NCBI GenBank assembly: GCA_903907075.1 | Contig: CAIVMQ010000113.1 | Coordinates: 29,840 to 93,839, forward strand | Reading direction: 5' to 3' | From: an uncultured Bacteroidia bacterium | GTDB lineage: Bacteria > Bacteroidota > Bacteroidia > Bacteroidales > Prolixibacteraceae | DNA length: 64,000 bases | Part shown: positions 55,063-64,000 of the stretch, piece by piece | Layout of the letters: each line of letters begins with the position of its first letter | Numbering within the stretch: the stretch's first letter is position 1 | Made by a program: the position numbers and the translations under genes | The notes under the pieces: generated by a model | The model's database searches: none | Told to the model about the DNA's origin: nothing | What the model saw: only the letters and a program-made list of their open reading frames with translations

Positions 55063-55129
55063 GGACTTTTGTGTGAACTATTGAATACTATATTCTTAAA
55101 GGGTATAATCACAATTTTAAAGGTTACGA

Positions 55130-55162
55130 ATGGTTGTTCTCCCTACCAGAGAGCTTTTTTGA
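55130..55162 (+). promoter_or_regulatory. leader hairpin and mini-ORF before thrA
   Basis: GTTCTC (55136-55141) pairs with GAGAGC (55149-55154) with one G-U across a seven-base loop, then six T. A ten-codon ORF (MVVLPTRELF, 55130-55162) runs through it and stops just after the T run, 15 bases before the thrA ATG. It could be an attenuator of the threonine operon. The stem is short, and only one Thr codon and no Ile codon is present, so this is weak. Confidence 0.3.
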
Positions 55163-55177
55163 ATTAATAATTTACGG

Positions 55178-57601
55178 ATGAAAATATTGAAATTTGGAGG
55201 AACTTCTGTCGGTTCTGCTGAAAATATTAGGAGGATTGCCGAAATTGTTCTAAATCAACAAGAGAAAATTATTGTTGTGGTCTCGGCACTTGGTGGCGTT
55301 ACAGACCTTCTTTTGTCGGTAGCCCGCAATGCAGCTGCAGGAAATAACGTTAATCAAGAGCTCCTAACAGTACGTGCACGTCATGAAGAGGTAATCTCCA
55401 GTTTATTTATGGAGACAAAAGGTACTCAGACAAACGATGCGCTTAAACCACTCTTTGAGGAACTCGAAAAAATTGTTCAGGGGGTTGCCCTGATCGGTGA
55501 ACTTACCCCTAAAACATTGGATAAGGTCTTGGGCTTCGGTGAGCGGTTTTCTTCCGTTTTAATAAGTCATTTTTTGAATGTTCCTTTACTGGATAGCTTT
55601 TCTTTAATAAAAACTGATAGTAATTTTGGAAAAGCAAATGTTGACTTTGAACTTACCTATAAATTGATCTCTGAAGCGTGTCAGAAGATTACTCAATTTG
55701 CAGTAGCTCCTGGATTTATCTCCTCTGCTTCCGATGGATCGATGACCACCTTAGGTCGTGGTGGTTCTGATTATACAGCTTCTCTTTTTGCTGCTGCGAT
55801 TAACGCAACACAATTGGAGATATGGACCGACGTGGATGGATTTATGACTGCAGATCCGCGGGTGATTAGTAAAGCCTACACTATTCCTATGCTCACCTAT
55901 TCTGAAGCAATGGAATTGTCGCACTTTGGAGCAAAGGTGATCTATCCTCCAACGATTCTTCCTGTTTATCAGAAAAATATCCCTATTCATATTAAAAATA
56001 CGTTGAATCCAAATGGTGACGGCACATTGATCAGTCAATCAGAGATAGTGAGTAAGGATCATCCGATTAAAGGGATCTCTTCGATTTCGGGCATTTCATT
56101 GTTTACAATTCAAGGATTGGGAATGGTTGGAGTAACCGGAATCTCGATGCGTCTTTTTGGAGCTCTTGCTATTAAAGAGATTAATGTAATCTTAATTTCA
56201 CAGGCCTCTTCTGAAAACTCAATCAGCTTTGCCATAGATTCTCATTTTGCAGATATTGCTCATCAGGCCATCTCCGTTGAGTTTGATCGCGAGATTGCAT
56301 CTGGTCGTATTAGTAAAGTAGCTTGCGAAAATGAACTCTCTATATTAGCCATCGTTGGTGAAAACATGAAACATTCTGCCGGTATTGCAGGTAAGCTATT
56401 TCATACAATAGGTAAGAATGGAATTAATGTAGTGGCCATCGCTCAGGGAGCTTCTGAGCAAAATATCTCCTGGGTTGTTAAACACTCAGATCTTAGAAAA
56501 ACTCTTAACGTAGTGCATGAGGCTTTTTTCCTCTCGCCATATGTTGAATTAAATATTTTCTTGGTCGGCATCGGTACTGTGGGCCGCGATTTGCTCGATC
56601 AGATTGCCAGACAACAGGTAAAACTTAAAAAAGAGCACCGTCTTAATTTAAAACTTACAGGCGTTGCAAATTCACGAAAGATGTGTTTCGACCGTGAAGG
56701 TATCGATCTGTCTGATCTGAAAAATACACTTAGTCAATCAGATGTAAAATCAGATTTAAAACTTTTTTGCAGTACAATGGTTGAGATGAATTTATTCAAT
56801 TCGGTCTTTGTCGACTGCACTGCCGATGATAAAGTGGCTAATCATTATCTCTTTGCTCTTGAGAATTATATCTCAGTTGTAGCCGCCAATAAGGTAGCTG
56901 CCTCATCTGAATATAGCCGCTACCGTGAGCTTAAAGAGATGGCAGCAAAACATGGGGTTAAATTTTTATTTGAGACCAATGTCGGTGCCGGACTACCTTT
57001 GATCTCTACCATAAATGATCTGATGCGTTCTGGAGACAGGATTGTCCGTATAGAGGCTGTTCTCTCCGGGACATTAAATTATATCTTTAACACATTAAGT
57101 AACGATATCCCATTTAGTAAAGCTGTTAAAATGGCTATGGAGATGGGGTATGCAGAGCCTGATCCCCGTATTGATTTAAGTGGTATTGATGTAATTCGGA
57201 AATTGGTTATTCTTGCACGAGAATCCGGATATATTCTTGAAAAAGATGATGTTGAAAATAACTCATTCATACCTTCAAAATATTTCAGTTCCTCGATGGA
57301 TGAATTTTGGAATACCATCAGCGAGATGGATGAGGTTTTTGAAAAACAACGCCTTGTCTTGGAAGAGAAAAAACAGAAATGGCGTTTTGTGGGTGTGATG
57401 AATGAAGGAAAAGCCTCTGTTTCATTAGTTATAGTTGATCCAGGGCATCCCTTTTATGACCTCGAAGGAAGTAATAATATTTTATTGCTCACCAGTGAGC
57501 GGTATAATGAGTATCCGATGTTGATTAAAGGTTATGGAGCAGGTGCTGCTGTTACTGCAGCAGGCGTGTTTGCCGATCTGATCAAAGTTTCGAATATATA
57601 A
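55178..57601 (+). CDS. thrA: bifunctional aspartokinase / homoserine dehydrogenase I
   Basis: This enzyme does two steps of the aspartate pathway. Of its 807 residues, about 1-280 form the aspartokinase (KFGGTSVGSAENI at 4-16; SDGSMTTLGRGGSDYTASL near 189-207). About 300-450 form ACT regulatory domains (KGISSISGISLFTIQGLGMVGVTG) and 460-807 the homoserine dehydrogenase (VGIGTVGRDLLDQI; VLSGTLNYIFN). The fused form with ACT domains is usually inhibited by threonine. It heads the thrA-PGM-like-thrC unit. Confidence 0.96.
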   Translation: MKILKFGGTSVGSAENIRRIAEIVLNQQEKIIVVVSALGGVTDLLLSVARNAAAGNNVNQELLTVRARHEEVISSLFMETKGTQTNDALKPLFEELEKIVQGVALIGELTPKTLDKVLGFGERFSSVLISHFLNVPLLDSFSLIKTDSNFGKANVDFELTYKLISEACQKITQFAVAPGFISSASDGSMTTLGRGGSDYTASLFAAAINATQLEIWTDVDGFMTADPRVISKAYTIPMLTYSEAMELSHFGAKVIYPPTILPVYQKNIPIHIKNTLNPNGDGTLISQSEIVSKDHPIKGISSISGISLFTIQGLGMVGVTGISMRLFGALAIKEINVILISQASSENSISFAIDSHFADIAHQAISVEFDREIASGRISKVACENELSILAIVGENMKHSAGIAGKLFHTIGKNGINVVAIAQGASEQNISWVVKHSDLRKTLNVVHEAFFLSPYVELNIFLVGIGTVGRDLLDQIARQQVKLKKEHRLNLKLTGVANSRKMCFDREGIDLSDLKNTLSQSDVKSDLKLFCSTMVEMNLFNSVFVDCTADDKVANHYLFALENYISVVAANKVAASSEYSRYRELKEMAAKHGVKFLFETNVGAGLPLISTINDLMRSGDRIVRIEAVLSGTLNYIFNTLSNDIPFSKAVKMAMEMGYAEPDPRIDLSGIDVIRKLVILARESGYILEKDDVENNSFIPSKYFSSSMDEFWNTISEMDEVFEKQRLVLEEKKQKWRFVGVMNEGKASVSLVIVDPGHPFYDLEGSNNILLLTSERYNEYPMLIKGYGAGAAVTAAGVFADLIKVSNI

Positions 57602-57618
57602 TAGGCAAGTTTTAGATA

Positions 57619-58833
57619 ATGAAGTATATAGTTATTCTTGGTGATGGGATGTCTGATCAGCCCGAGATAGAGCATGATGGTTTGACTCCTTTGATGGCCG
57701 CTCATATTCCACATATCGATCAGTTGGCCGCAAAGGGCCGCTCAGGACTCTTGAAAACGATTCCCGAGCGTTTGCATCCCGGTAGTGAAGTGGCTAATCT
57801 TGCCGTTCTAGGATATGATGTAGAAGCAGTTTTTGAAGGGCGTGGTGTTATTGAAGCTGCCAGTATTGGAGTTACACTCGAAGAGGGCGATATGGGTTTA
57901 CGGTGTAATCTTATTTGCATCTCTGACCAAAAGATAAAAAACCATTCAGCAGGTCATATCTCTACTGCCGAAGCTACTGAATTAATCGATGCCCTTAATG
58001 AGAATTTTGGAAGCGATACTGTCAAGTTTTATACGGGTGTTTCATATCGCCATCTTCTGGTAATTAAAGGGGGTGATAAAGCGCTTAGATGTGCACCTCC
58101 ACATGATTTCGTTGGTGGTGAAGTAGCAGATTTAATGCCAGTTGCTTCGGATAATGCTGGTGAAGATACCGCAGCTCTGTTGCGCGATTTGATTCTTAAA
58201 TCAAGATCCTTACTCGAGAATCATCCTGTTAATGTGAAGCGCAGAGAAGAGGGAAAAGATCCTGCCAATTCTATTTGGCCTTGGTCTCCAGGATATAAAC
58301 CATCGATGAAAACCCTTAAGCAGATGTATGGAATTCAGAGTGGTGCTGTTATCTCAGCTGTCGATTTAATTCAGGGTATTGGCGTTTATGCCGGTCTCGA
58401 TGTTATTAGAGTGGAAGGTGCAACCGGTCTTTATGATACTAATTATGAGGGGAAAGCAGAAGCTGCAGTGGAAGCCCTCAAGAGCAAGGATTTTGTTTAT
58501 CTTCATATCGAGGCGAGCGATGAGGCGGGCCACGAAGGAAATTATGATCTTAAATTAAAAACAATAGAATATCTTGATAACAGAGTGGTTAAATATCTCG
58601 TTGCAGAGATCGCCAAAATGGAAGAGCCTGTTGCAATAGCTATATTGCCTGACCATCCGACACCATGGAAATTAAAAACTCATACACGCGATACGGTTCC
58701 ATTTTTGATCTGGTATCCTGGAATCAAGCCAGATAACGTAATGCATTACGATGAGCTTTCAGCCAGAAAAGGTGATTATGGAACCCTGGAAAGCCAACAG
58801 TTTATGCAAGAGCTGTTGAACGCAGGAAAGTAA
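57619..58833 (+). CDS. PGM-like protein, probable homoserine kinase
   Basis: A 404-residue member of the alkaline-phosphatase superfamily related to archaeal-type cofactor-independent phosphoglycerate mutases (COG3635). The metal site includes the Asp in VILGDGMSDQPEIEHDG (5-21), AVLGYDVEAV, HIEASDEAGHEG (about 295-306) and ILPDHPTP. It sits between thrA and thrC where the GHMP kinase ThrB is missing. In Bacteroidota this group has been assigned as an alternative homoserine kinase, and position supports that here over a glycolytic role. The fold is seen; the activity is inferred. Confidence 0.82.
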   Translation: MKYIVILGDGMSDQPEIEHDGLTPLMAAHIPHIDQLAAKGRSGLLKTIPERLHPGSEVANLAVLGYDVEAVFEGRGVIEAASIGVTLEEGDMGLRCNLICISDQKIKNHSAGHISTAEATELIDALNENFGSDTVKFYTGVSYRHLLVIKGGDKALRCAPPHDFVGGEVADLMPVASDNAGEDTAALLRDLILKSRSLLENHPVNVKRREEGKDPANSIWPWSPGYKPSMKTLKQMYGIQSGAVISAVDLIQGIGVYAGLDVIRVEGATGLYDTNYEGKAEAAVEALKSKDFVYLHIEASDEAGHEGNYDLKLKTIEYLDNRVVKYLVAEIAKMEEPVAIAILPDHPTPWKLKTHTRDTVPFLIWYPGIKPDNVMHYDELSARKGDYGTLESQQFMQELLNAGK

Positions 58834-59031
58834 CTCCAATGTTTTTGGTTAAAGCAAAATGCTTAAACTGGTGATTTAAATAATAATTTCGCATAAATTT
58901 AAAAATCTATAGTTCCATCGTTATCTAAGCAGACATTTATAATCAATAACGTCAAGTGTTGTCGGATCTATGATTTAGAACATCTCTCTTATTTTAATCG
59001 ATGGATTAACTGGTGCAATTAAGTAACTAAA

Positions 59032-60330
59032 ATGAAGTATTACAGTACCAATCACAATACCCCAGATGTAACCCTTGAGTTAGCAGTTACCCAAGGTTTA
59101 GCCGCCGATCGTGGCTTATTTATGCCAGAAAGAATAGAAACGTTGCCTGAATCATTTTTTAGGGATATTAGTTCAATGAATTTTCAGGAAATCTCCTTCG
59201 AAGTAGCGAAGAAATTCTTTGGTGAGGATATCCCTGAATACACCTTGCAAAAAATAGTCTTTAATACACTCACATTTGATACTCCGTTGATTGAAGTGTC
59301 AAAGGATATTTATTCTCTTGAACTTTTTCATGGTCCTACTTCTGCTTTTAAAGATGTGGGAGCCAGGTTTATGGCGCGTCTTTTATCTCATTTTTTAGGG
59401 AAAGAGAAGAAGATGGTTCATGTTCTTGTTGCCACTTCGGGTGATACCGGAAGTGCTGTTGCTAATGGGTTTTTGGGTGTGCCCGGAATAAAAGTTCATG
59501 TGCTCTATCCCAAAGGTAAGGTAAGCGATATACAGGAGAAGCAGTTTACAACTTTGGGGCAAAATATTACCGCATTGGAGATCGATGGAACATTTGACGA
59601 TTGTCAGGCCCTTGTGAAATCTGCCTTTATGGACGAGGCACTAAAAAGTAAAATCACCATTACCTCGGCAAATTCTATTAATGTGGCTCGATTTCTGCCT
59701 CAGGCATTTTACTATTTTAATGCATGGGCGAAACTTGAGGATAAATCCCGTAAGGTTGTGTTTTCAGTTCCCAGTGGTAATTTTGGAAATCTTACCGCCG
59801 GACTCTTTGCCAAAAGGATGGGGCTTCCGGTCTCTAATTTTATTGCTGCAAATAACCTGAATGACATTGTCTTCAATTACCTAAAGAGTGGCATCTATTC
59901 GCCACGCCCTTCAGTTTCCACCATAGCTAATGCGATGGATGTTGGTGATCCAAGCAATTTTGCCCGCATTCTCGACCTCTATAAGAATGATCATCAAGCT
60001 ATTTGTGCTGATATTACCGGCACAACTTATACCGATGATCAAATTAGAGAGACCCTTTTTGCTGTTTACAAGAGCACCGGGTATCTTCTTGATCCTCATG
60101 GAGCAGTGGGTTATCGCGCTCTCGAGGAAGAATTAAAAGAGGGTGAGACGGGAATTTTTCTTGAAACTGCACATCCTGCAAAGTTTACTGAAACTGTTGA
60201 GGCTATAGTAGGTAATGGGAATGTGCCTATGCCGCAGAAACTGCAGAACTTTATGAAAGGGGAAAAACTTAGCCTTGAATTTACATCCGATTATGCCTCC
60301 TTTAGAGCATATCTGAATGAGTTGGAATAG
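59032..60330 (+). CDS. thrC: threonine synthase
   Basis: ThrC makes threonine from O-phosphohomoserine with PLP. The 432-residue protein has the PLP lysine in HGPTSAFKDVGARF (about 103-116), VATSGDTGSAVA, VPSGNFGNLTAG and an ETAHPAKF segment. It follows the PGM-like gene by 198 bases, a larger gap than between the first two; nothing striking is seen in that gap. Confidence 0.95.
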   Translation: MKYYSTNHNTPDVTLELAVTQGLAADRGLFMPERIETLPESFFRDISSMNFQEISFEVAKKFFGEDIPEYTLQKIVFNTLTFDTPLIEVSKDIYSLELFHGPTSAFKDVGARFMARLLSHFLGKEKKMVHVLVATSGDTGSAVANGFLGVPGIKVHVLYPKGKVSDIQEKQFTTLGQNITALEIDGTFDDCQALVKSAFMDEALKSKITITSANSINVARFLPQAFYYFNAWAKLEDKSRKVVFSVPSGNFGNLTAGLFAKRMGLPVSNFIAANNLNDIVFNYLKSGIYSPRPSVSTIANAMDVGDPSNFARILDLYKNDHQAICADITGTTYTDDQIRETLFAVYKSTGYLLDPHGAVGYRALEEELKEGETGIFLETAHPAKFTETVEAIVGNGNVPMPQKLQNFMKGEKLSLEFTSDYASFRAYLNELE

Positions 60331-60533
60331 TCTTAGATCCCTTAATTACTTGGTTTTTTTGAGTTTCATTTAGTTTATTCTTTATATTACTCGCTTGCTG
60401 AGTTGAAATTTGGAATATTGATATCCTCCTTGTAAATAAAAAATACGTATAGTTTTTTAAAATATTTTCTATTCCAAAAGTAGTTTTAGCATTGTTTTTG
60501 TAGTACAAGTTTAAACATTAAATCGTTGAAGCT

Positions 60534-61238
60534 ATGAAAACAAAAGTACATACTTACAAGGCAAGGCTCGTGATGTTCTTGCTCGCTGGTATCCTATTTT
60601 CCTCTTGTGTTAAAGACCATAATTACTATTCGGTAGGCGATTTCTACGAATCACTTGGCACAATTGAGCTGAAGAGTTCATCCCTAAATGATTTTGTAAT
60701 CCATCTGGATGACGGCAACAATGTTATACCTGTTGCCACTTCACATCCTTGGCTGCAGCTAAAAGATAACCAGCGTGTGTTGGTCGAGTTTAATCCGTTT
60801 AGCGATACCAAACTTACTGATTCAACGGTTACTTATATTGCTAATATCGTTAACATACGGAGTATTCTTTTTAAAGATATTAAAAAGTATACCGAGGTTT
60901 CTGATGATAGTATGGGGCATGACCCAATTCTGATAAGAGAAGCGTGGATATCTCATACGGGTGGGATATTAACACTCGACTTGAAGTACTTTACACAAGG
61001 ATCTGTCCACTACATTAATCTGATTGATAACGGTGAGGCTAATGGCATTTCAAAACCCTATATTTTGGAACTTCGCCATAATGCACGTGGAGATCGGATG
61101 GAGTATCCAGCCAGTGGTTTAGTGAGCTTTAGACTCGATTATTTAAAGCTCCCTGGGAAAAGTGAAACCAATTTCTTTATCCGCTATACCGATTATGAAG
61201 GACGTCGAATCGACTTGCCAAAAACGTATAGGTATTAA
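60534..61238 (+). CDS. NigD-like lipoprotein
   Basis: A 234-residue protein with a lipoprotein signal (LLAGILFSSC, lipid-bearing Cys about residue 26) followed by two beta-rich regions, one near 40-120 (LRKDNQRVLVEFN-type strand seen as LKDNQRVLVEFNPFSD) and one near 140-234. It resembles the NigD-like family of Bacteroidota. That family was first named from a bacteriocin-linked operon in Prevotella, yet most members are of unknown role. No bacteriocin genes are nearby. Confidence 0.75.
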   Translation: MKTKVHTYKARLVMFLLAGILFSSCVKDHNYYSVGDFYESLGTIELKSSSLNDFVIHLDDGNNVIPVATSHPWLQLKDNQRVLVEFNPFSDTKLTDSTVTYIANIVNIRSILFKDIKKYTEVSDDSMGHDPILIREAWISHTGGILTLDLKYFTQGSVHYINLIDNGEANGISKPYILELRHNARGDRMEYPASGLVSFRLDYLKLPGKSETNFFIRYTDYEGRRIDLPKTYRY

Positions 61239-61444
61239 GGATTAAATTATTTAATGCTTTAACTTTTACCTACATCTTCGTAAAGAGTCATTCTGCTAAT
61301 TTAATACTCAATAATTAACCCCATCTTATAATCACTATGATTAACTGGTGGGGTTTATTATTTGCTTTTTAGCGTAATGAATGGAATCTTAGATCTAGAC
61401 GAATTAACTAGTCTATTTATTGTTCGCAATTCATCCAATTCGGT

Positions 61445-61452
61445 TACTTTTG
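61445..61452 (+). promoter_or_regulatory. candidate promoter of the S9 peptidase gene
   Basis: TACTTTTG matches TAnnTTTG exactly, with a TTG 22 bases further up. It lies inside the longer reading frame that begins at 61420 and about 22 bases before ATG 61474, so the shorter start is preferred. Confidence 0.4.
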
Positions 61453-61473
61453 CAGGAGAGAAAAATATGCGTC

Positions 61474-63564
61474 ATGAAAAAATCACTTGCTTTTTTTGTT
61501 GTTCTGTCCCTTTTTTTATCTTGTATGAAACGTAATAATCCTATTCCAGTAAAATCCACTTACATTCCTCAGACACCTAAACTTACTTCCGATATTATGA
61601 CTCCGGAAGTGCTTTGGTCATTCGGTAGAGTTGGAGGGACTCAGGTTTCGCCGGATGGCAAATCTGTGGTTTATGGTGTTACTTATTTCAATATCACAGA
61701 AAATAAGTCCTATCGCGACCTTTATCTCGTTCCTGTTTCTGGCGGAGATGCTAAACGACTTACTAATACTGTTGAGAATGAAAGTGAAGAGCAGTGGCGT
61801 CCCGATGGGCAAAAGATCGGATATATCTCCTCTGGTTCGGGAACTGCTCAACTCTGGGAGATCAATCCGGATGGGTCTAATCCGAAACAAGTCTCTAATG
61901 TTGCTGATGGGATCTCCGGATTTAAATATTCTCCGGATCTAAAACATATTATATACATTAAATCTGTTAAATTGGATAAGGATATCCACGATCTGTTTCC
62001 GGATCTCCCGTTGGCAAATGCCCGTCTCGAAACTGATTTAATGTATCGTCATTGGGATAGCTGGCATGACTATACCTACCAGCATATTATTCTGGCTGCT
62101 TATAGCGAATCAGGATTATCAGACGATAAAGATATTATGAAAGATGAGCGTTTTGATTCACCCCTAAAGCCGATGGGAGGAATAGAGCAGATCAACTGGA
62201 GTCCCGATGGTAATGTAGTGGCCTACACATGTAAAAAAATGGTGGGTAAAGCTTACACTGTCTCGACAAATTCAGAAATCTATTTGTATAACCTTGCAAG
62301 TGGTGTAACAACAAATTTCACAGAGGGGATGATGGGATACGATGTGAACCCAGTTTTTTCTCCCGATGGTCAGATGGTCGCATGGGAAAGCATGGCCCGC
62401 GATGGCTATGAGGCTGATAAGAATCGGTTGTTTGTCGCTAATCTTAAAACCGGTGCCAAAACAGATTACACAACAAAATTTGATTGCAATGTTAAAGGGC
62501 TAACCTGGACAAGCGATTCTAAATCAATCTATTTTGTCTCTGATATTCAAGCTACAGACGAAATTTTCAGACTCGATATTGAGGCGGATAAAATAACCCG
62601 GATAACAGATGGTATTCATGACTATCATGATGTTGCAGTAGCAGGAAACCATCTTGTTGCAACTAAAGTCTCAATGTCGCATCCGGCTGAGATCTATCGT
62701 GTCGACCCGATAACGGGTAAAGATGAACCTATCACTACTGTTACAAAGGGGTTAATGGATCAGCTCACGTTTGGAAAGGTTGAAAGTCGTTGGATTACCA
62801 CTACCGACAAAAAGAAGATGTTGGTCTGGGTAATTTATCCTCCCCATTTCGATCCGGCCAAAAAATATCCGGCCCTACTTTATTGCGAAGGGGGACCTCA
62901 GAGTACTGTAAGTCAGTTTTGGTCGTATCGTTGGAATTTTCAGATGATGGCTGCCAATGAATATATTATCGTTGCCCCTAATCGTCGAGGCCTTCCCGGC
63001 TTTGGACAAGATTGGAACGAGCAGATCTCCGGTGATTATGGAGGACAGAATATGAAAGATTATTTAACAGCAATCGATACTTTAGCTGCAGAGCCCTATG
63101 TCGATAAAAATCGTCTAGGTGCAGTGGGGGCAAGCTATGGAGGCTATTCTGTTTATTATCTTGCCGGGCATCATCAGAAACGATTTAAGACTTTTATTTC
63201 GCACTGCGGGATATTCAACCTCGAATCGATGTATTCAACCACCGACGAATCCTGGTTTGTAAATTGGGATAATGGTGGTGCTTATTGGGATTTAACTAAT
63301 AAAGTGGCTCAAAATACTTATAATAACTTCTCACCTCATAAGTTTGTACAGAACTGGGATACCCCAATTTTGGTTATTCATGGAGAAAAAGATTTGCGTA
63401 TTCCTTATACTCAAGGGATGGGTGCTTTTAATTCGGCTAAATTAAAAGGGATACCTGCTGAATTTCTGTTCTTCCCGGATGAATCGCATTGGGTCTTAAA
63501 AGCACAAAATGGGATCCTTTGGCAACGTGTCTATTTCCAATGGCTAGATAAATGGCTGAAATAG
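61474..63564 (+). CDS. lipoprotein S9-family prolyl oligopeptidase/dipeptidyl peptidase
   Basis: A serine peptidase of 696 residues, starting MKKSLAFFVVLSLFLSCMKR, with a lipoprotein-type signal (Cys17). It has WD40-like beta-propeller repeats (about 35-420, with SPDGKSVVYG, WRPDGQKIGYIS, WSPDGNVVAYTC and FSPDGQMVAW) and a C-terminal alpha/beta hydrolase domain. The nucleophile Ser is in GASYGGYS, with Asp in GEKDLRIPYTQG and His in DESHWV, so the triad is complete. It resembles DPP-type S9 peptidases that clip peptides outside the membrane. Confidence 0.92.
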   Translation: MKKSLAFFVVLSLFLSCMKRNNPIPVKSTYIPQTPKLTSDIMTPEVLWSFGRVGGTQVSPDGKSVVYGVTYFNITENKSYRDLYLVPVSGGDAKRLTNTVENESEEQWRPDGQKIGYISSGSGTAQLWEINPDGSNPKQVSNVADGISGFKYSPDLKHIIYIKSVKLDKDIHDLFPDLPLANARLETDLMYRHWDSWHDYTYQHIILAAYSESGLSDDKDIMKDERFDSPLKPMGGIEQINWSPDGNVVAYTCKKMVGKAYTVSTNSEIYLYNLASGVTTNFTEGMMGYDVNPVFSPDGQMVAWESMARDGYEADKNRLFVANLKTGAKTDYTTKFDCNVKGLTWTSDSKSIYFVSDIQATDEIFRLDIEADKITRITDGIHDYHDVAVAGNHLVATKVSMSHPAEIYRVDPITGKDEPITTVTKGLMDQLTFGKVESRWITTTDKKKMLVWVIYPPHFDPAKKYPALLYCEGGPQSTVSQFWSYRWNFQMMAANEYIIVAPNRRGLPGFGQDWNEQISGDYGGQNMKDYLTAIDTLAAEPYVDKNRLGAVGASYGGYSVYYLAGHHQKRFKTFISHCGIFNLESMYSTTDESWFVNWDNGGAYWDLTNKVAQNTYNNFSPHKFVQNWDTPILVIHGEKDLRIPYTQGMGAFNSAKLKGIPAEFLFFPDESHWVLKAQNGILWQRVYFQWLDKWLK

Positions 63565-63616
63565 AACTAAGCTATAGATTTATTCAAGGGATATCTGTGG
63601 ATTTTTCGTTTATATT

Positions 63617-64000
63617 GTGATCTCTTGTGCCTATTGTGGTGAAAAAAAAATAGAAACACATAGGTACATAGGACACATAGTTTTTTTAGTGTTCTTTCGA
63701 ATGTGGTCTCTTGTGCCTATTGTGGTAAAAAAAAATTGAAACACATAGGCACATAGGACACATAGTTTTTTTAGTGTTCTTTCGAATGTGGTCTCTTGTG
63801 CCTATTGTGGTAAAAAAAAATAGAAACACATAGGCACATAGGACACATAGTTTTTTTAGTGTTCTTTCGAATATGGTCTCTTGTGCCTATTGTGGTGAAA
63901 AAAAATAGAAACACATAGGCACATAGGACACATAGTTTTTTTAGTGTTCTTTCGAATGTGATCTCTTGTGCCTATTGTGGTAAAAAAAAATTGAAACACA
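63617..64000. repeat. 85-bp tandem repeat with internal inverted repeats
   Basis: At least four full copies and part of a fifth, with TCTCTTGTGCCTATTGTGG at 63621, 63707, 63792, 63877 and 63962, so the period is 86, 85, 85 and 85. Each unit holds TTGTGCCTATTGTGG, a run of A, ACACATAGGCACATAGG then ACACATAG, a T run, and AGTGTTCTTTCGAATGTG. The first block is nearly the reverse complement of the CACATAGGCACA part, so each unit can fold. Copies differ by few bases. The array continues past the window end. Confidence 0.92.

Noticed and set aside
58834..59031. Terminator between the PGM-like gene and thrC
   Set aside because: A small inverted repeat (AAGC/GCTT near 58853-58865) is present but lacks a T run and has only a four-base stem.
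61420..61473. Upstream start for the S9 peptidase
   Set aside because: A TACTTTTG promoter element lies inside the extension, and the lipoprotein signal begins at 61474.
63617..64000. CRISPR array
   Set aside because: The whole 85-base unit repeats with no variable spacers, and no cas genes are in the window.
1..64000. tRNA or rRNA genes, insertion sequences, prophage genes
   Set aside because: No cloverleaf with a conserved TTCGA arm, no rRNA-like stretch, and no transposase, integrase or phage-like protein was seen among the frames.

Overview
The window is AT-rich bacterial chromosome from a member of the Bacteroidota, most likely the Bacteroidales and relatives; no genus can be named from sequence alone. 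The evidence is: no Shine-Dalgarno pattern before most starts; several upstream sequences matching the Bacteroidota promoter core TAnnTTTG; an N-succinylornithine-type carbamoyltransferase; a NagB/PIG-L fusion; a T9SS C-terminal sorting domain; a NigD-like lipoprotein; and a threonine operon with a phosphoglycerate-mutase-like protein where ThrB would be.

Layout. 1-12.4 kb: carbamoyl phosphate synthase (carA and the start of carB, minus strand) diverges from an arginine/proline block argR-GNAT-argG-argC | argD-proC-proB-proA-argF'-argB-argE. ArgF' has Pro90, the marker of succinylornithine specificity, so the pathway probably runs on succinylated intermediates. 12.4-21.7 kb: a complete histidine operon hisG-D-C-B-purU-thioredoxin-hisH-A-F-IE, preceded by a textbook ribosome-mediated attenuator with a leader peptide MTIISIHTGHHHHLP. 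21.7-33 kb: a DUF1460 protein, a nitroreductase, then on the minus strand gltD, gltB, argH and a secreted metallophosphatase. 33-35.7 kb: an ammonium module of outer-membrane protein, P-II and Amt. 35.8-48.8 kb: a large unrecognised membrane protein and a minus-strand glycan set (GH2, a GH71/99-like T9SS cargo protein, a GHL10 protein, NagB-PIG-L, SMP-30). 48.9-55 kb: housekeeping genes (a 35-residue Lys-rich protein, DEAD-box helicase, VF530, methyltransferase, ClpS, TPR/SPOR protein, bcp-recA). 55-60.3 kb: thrA, PGM-like homoserine kinase, thrC. 60.5-63.6 kb: a NigD-like lipoprotein and an S9 peptidase. 63.6-64 kb: an 85-bp tandem repeat that runs off the window.

How it fits together. Most of the window is nitrogen assimilation and glutamate-family amino acid synthesis. 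Amt/P-II bring in and sense ammonium, GltBD makes glutamate, and the arg/pro cluster and CarAB use it. Control looks RNA-based as well as protein-based: a clear his attenuator, a probable carA leader terminator overlapped by a short ORF, weaker leader hairpins before proB and thrA, and ArgR-box-like palindromes before argR. No tRNA, rRNA, insertion sequence, phage gene or CRISPR array was seen.
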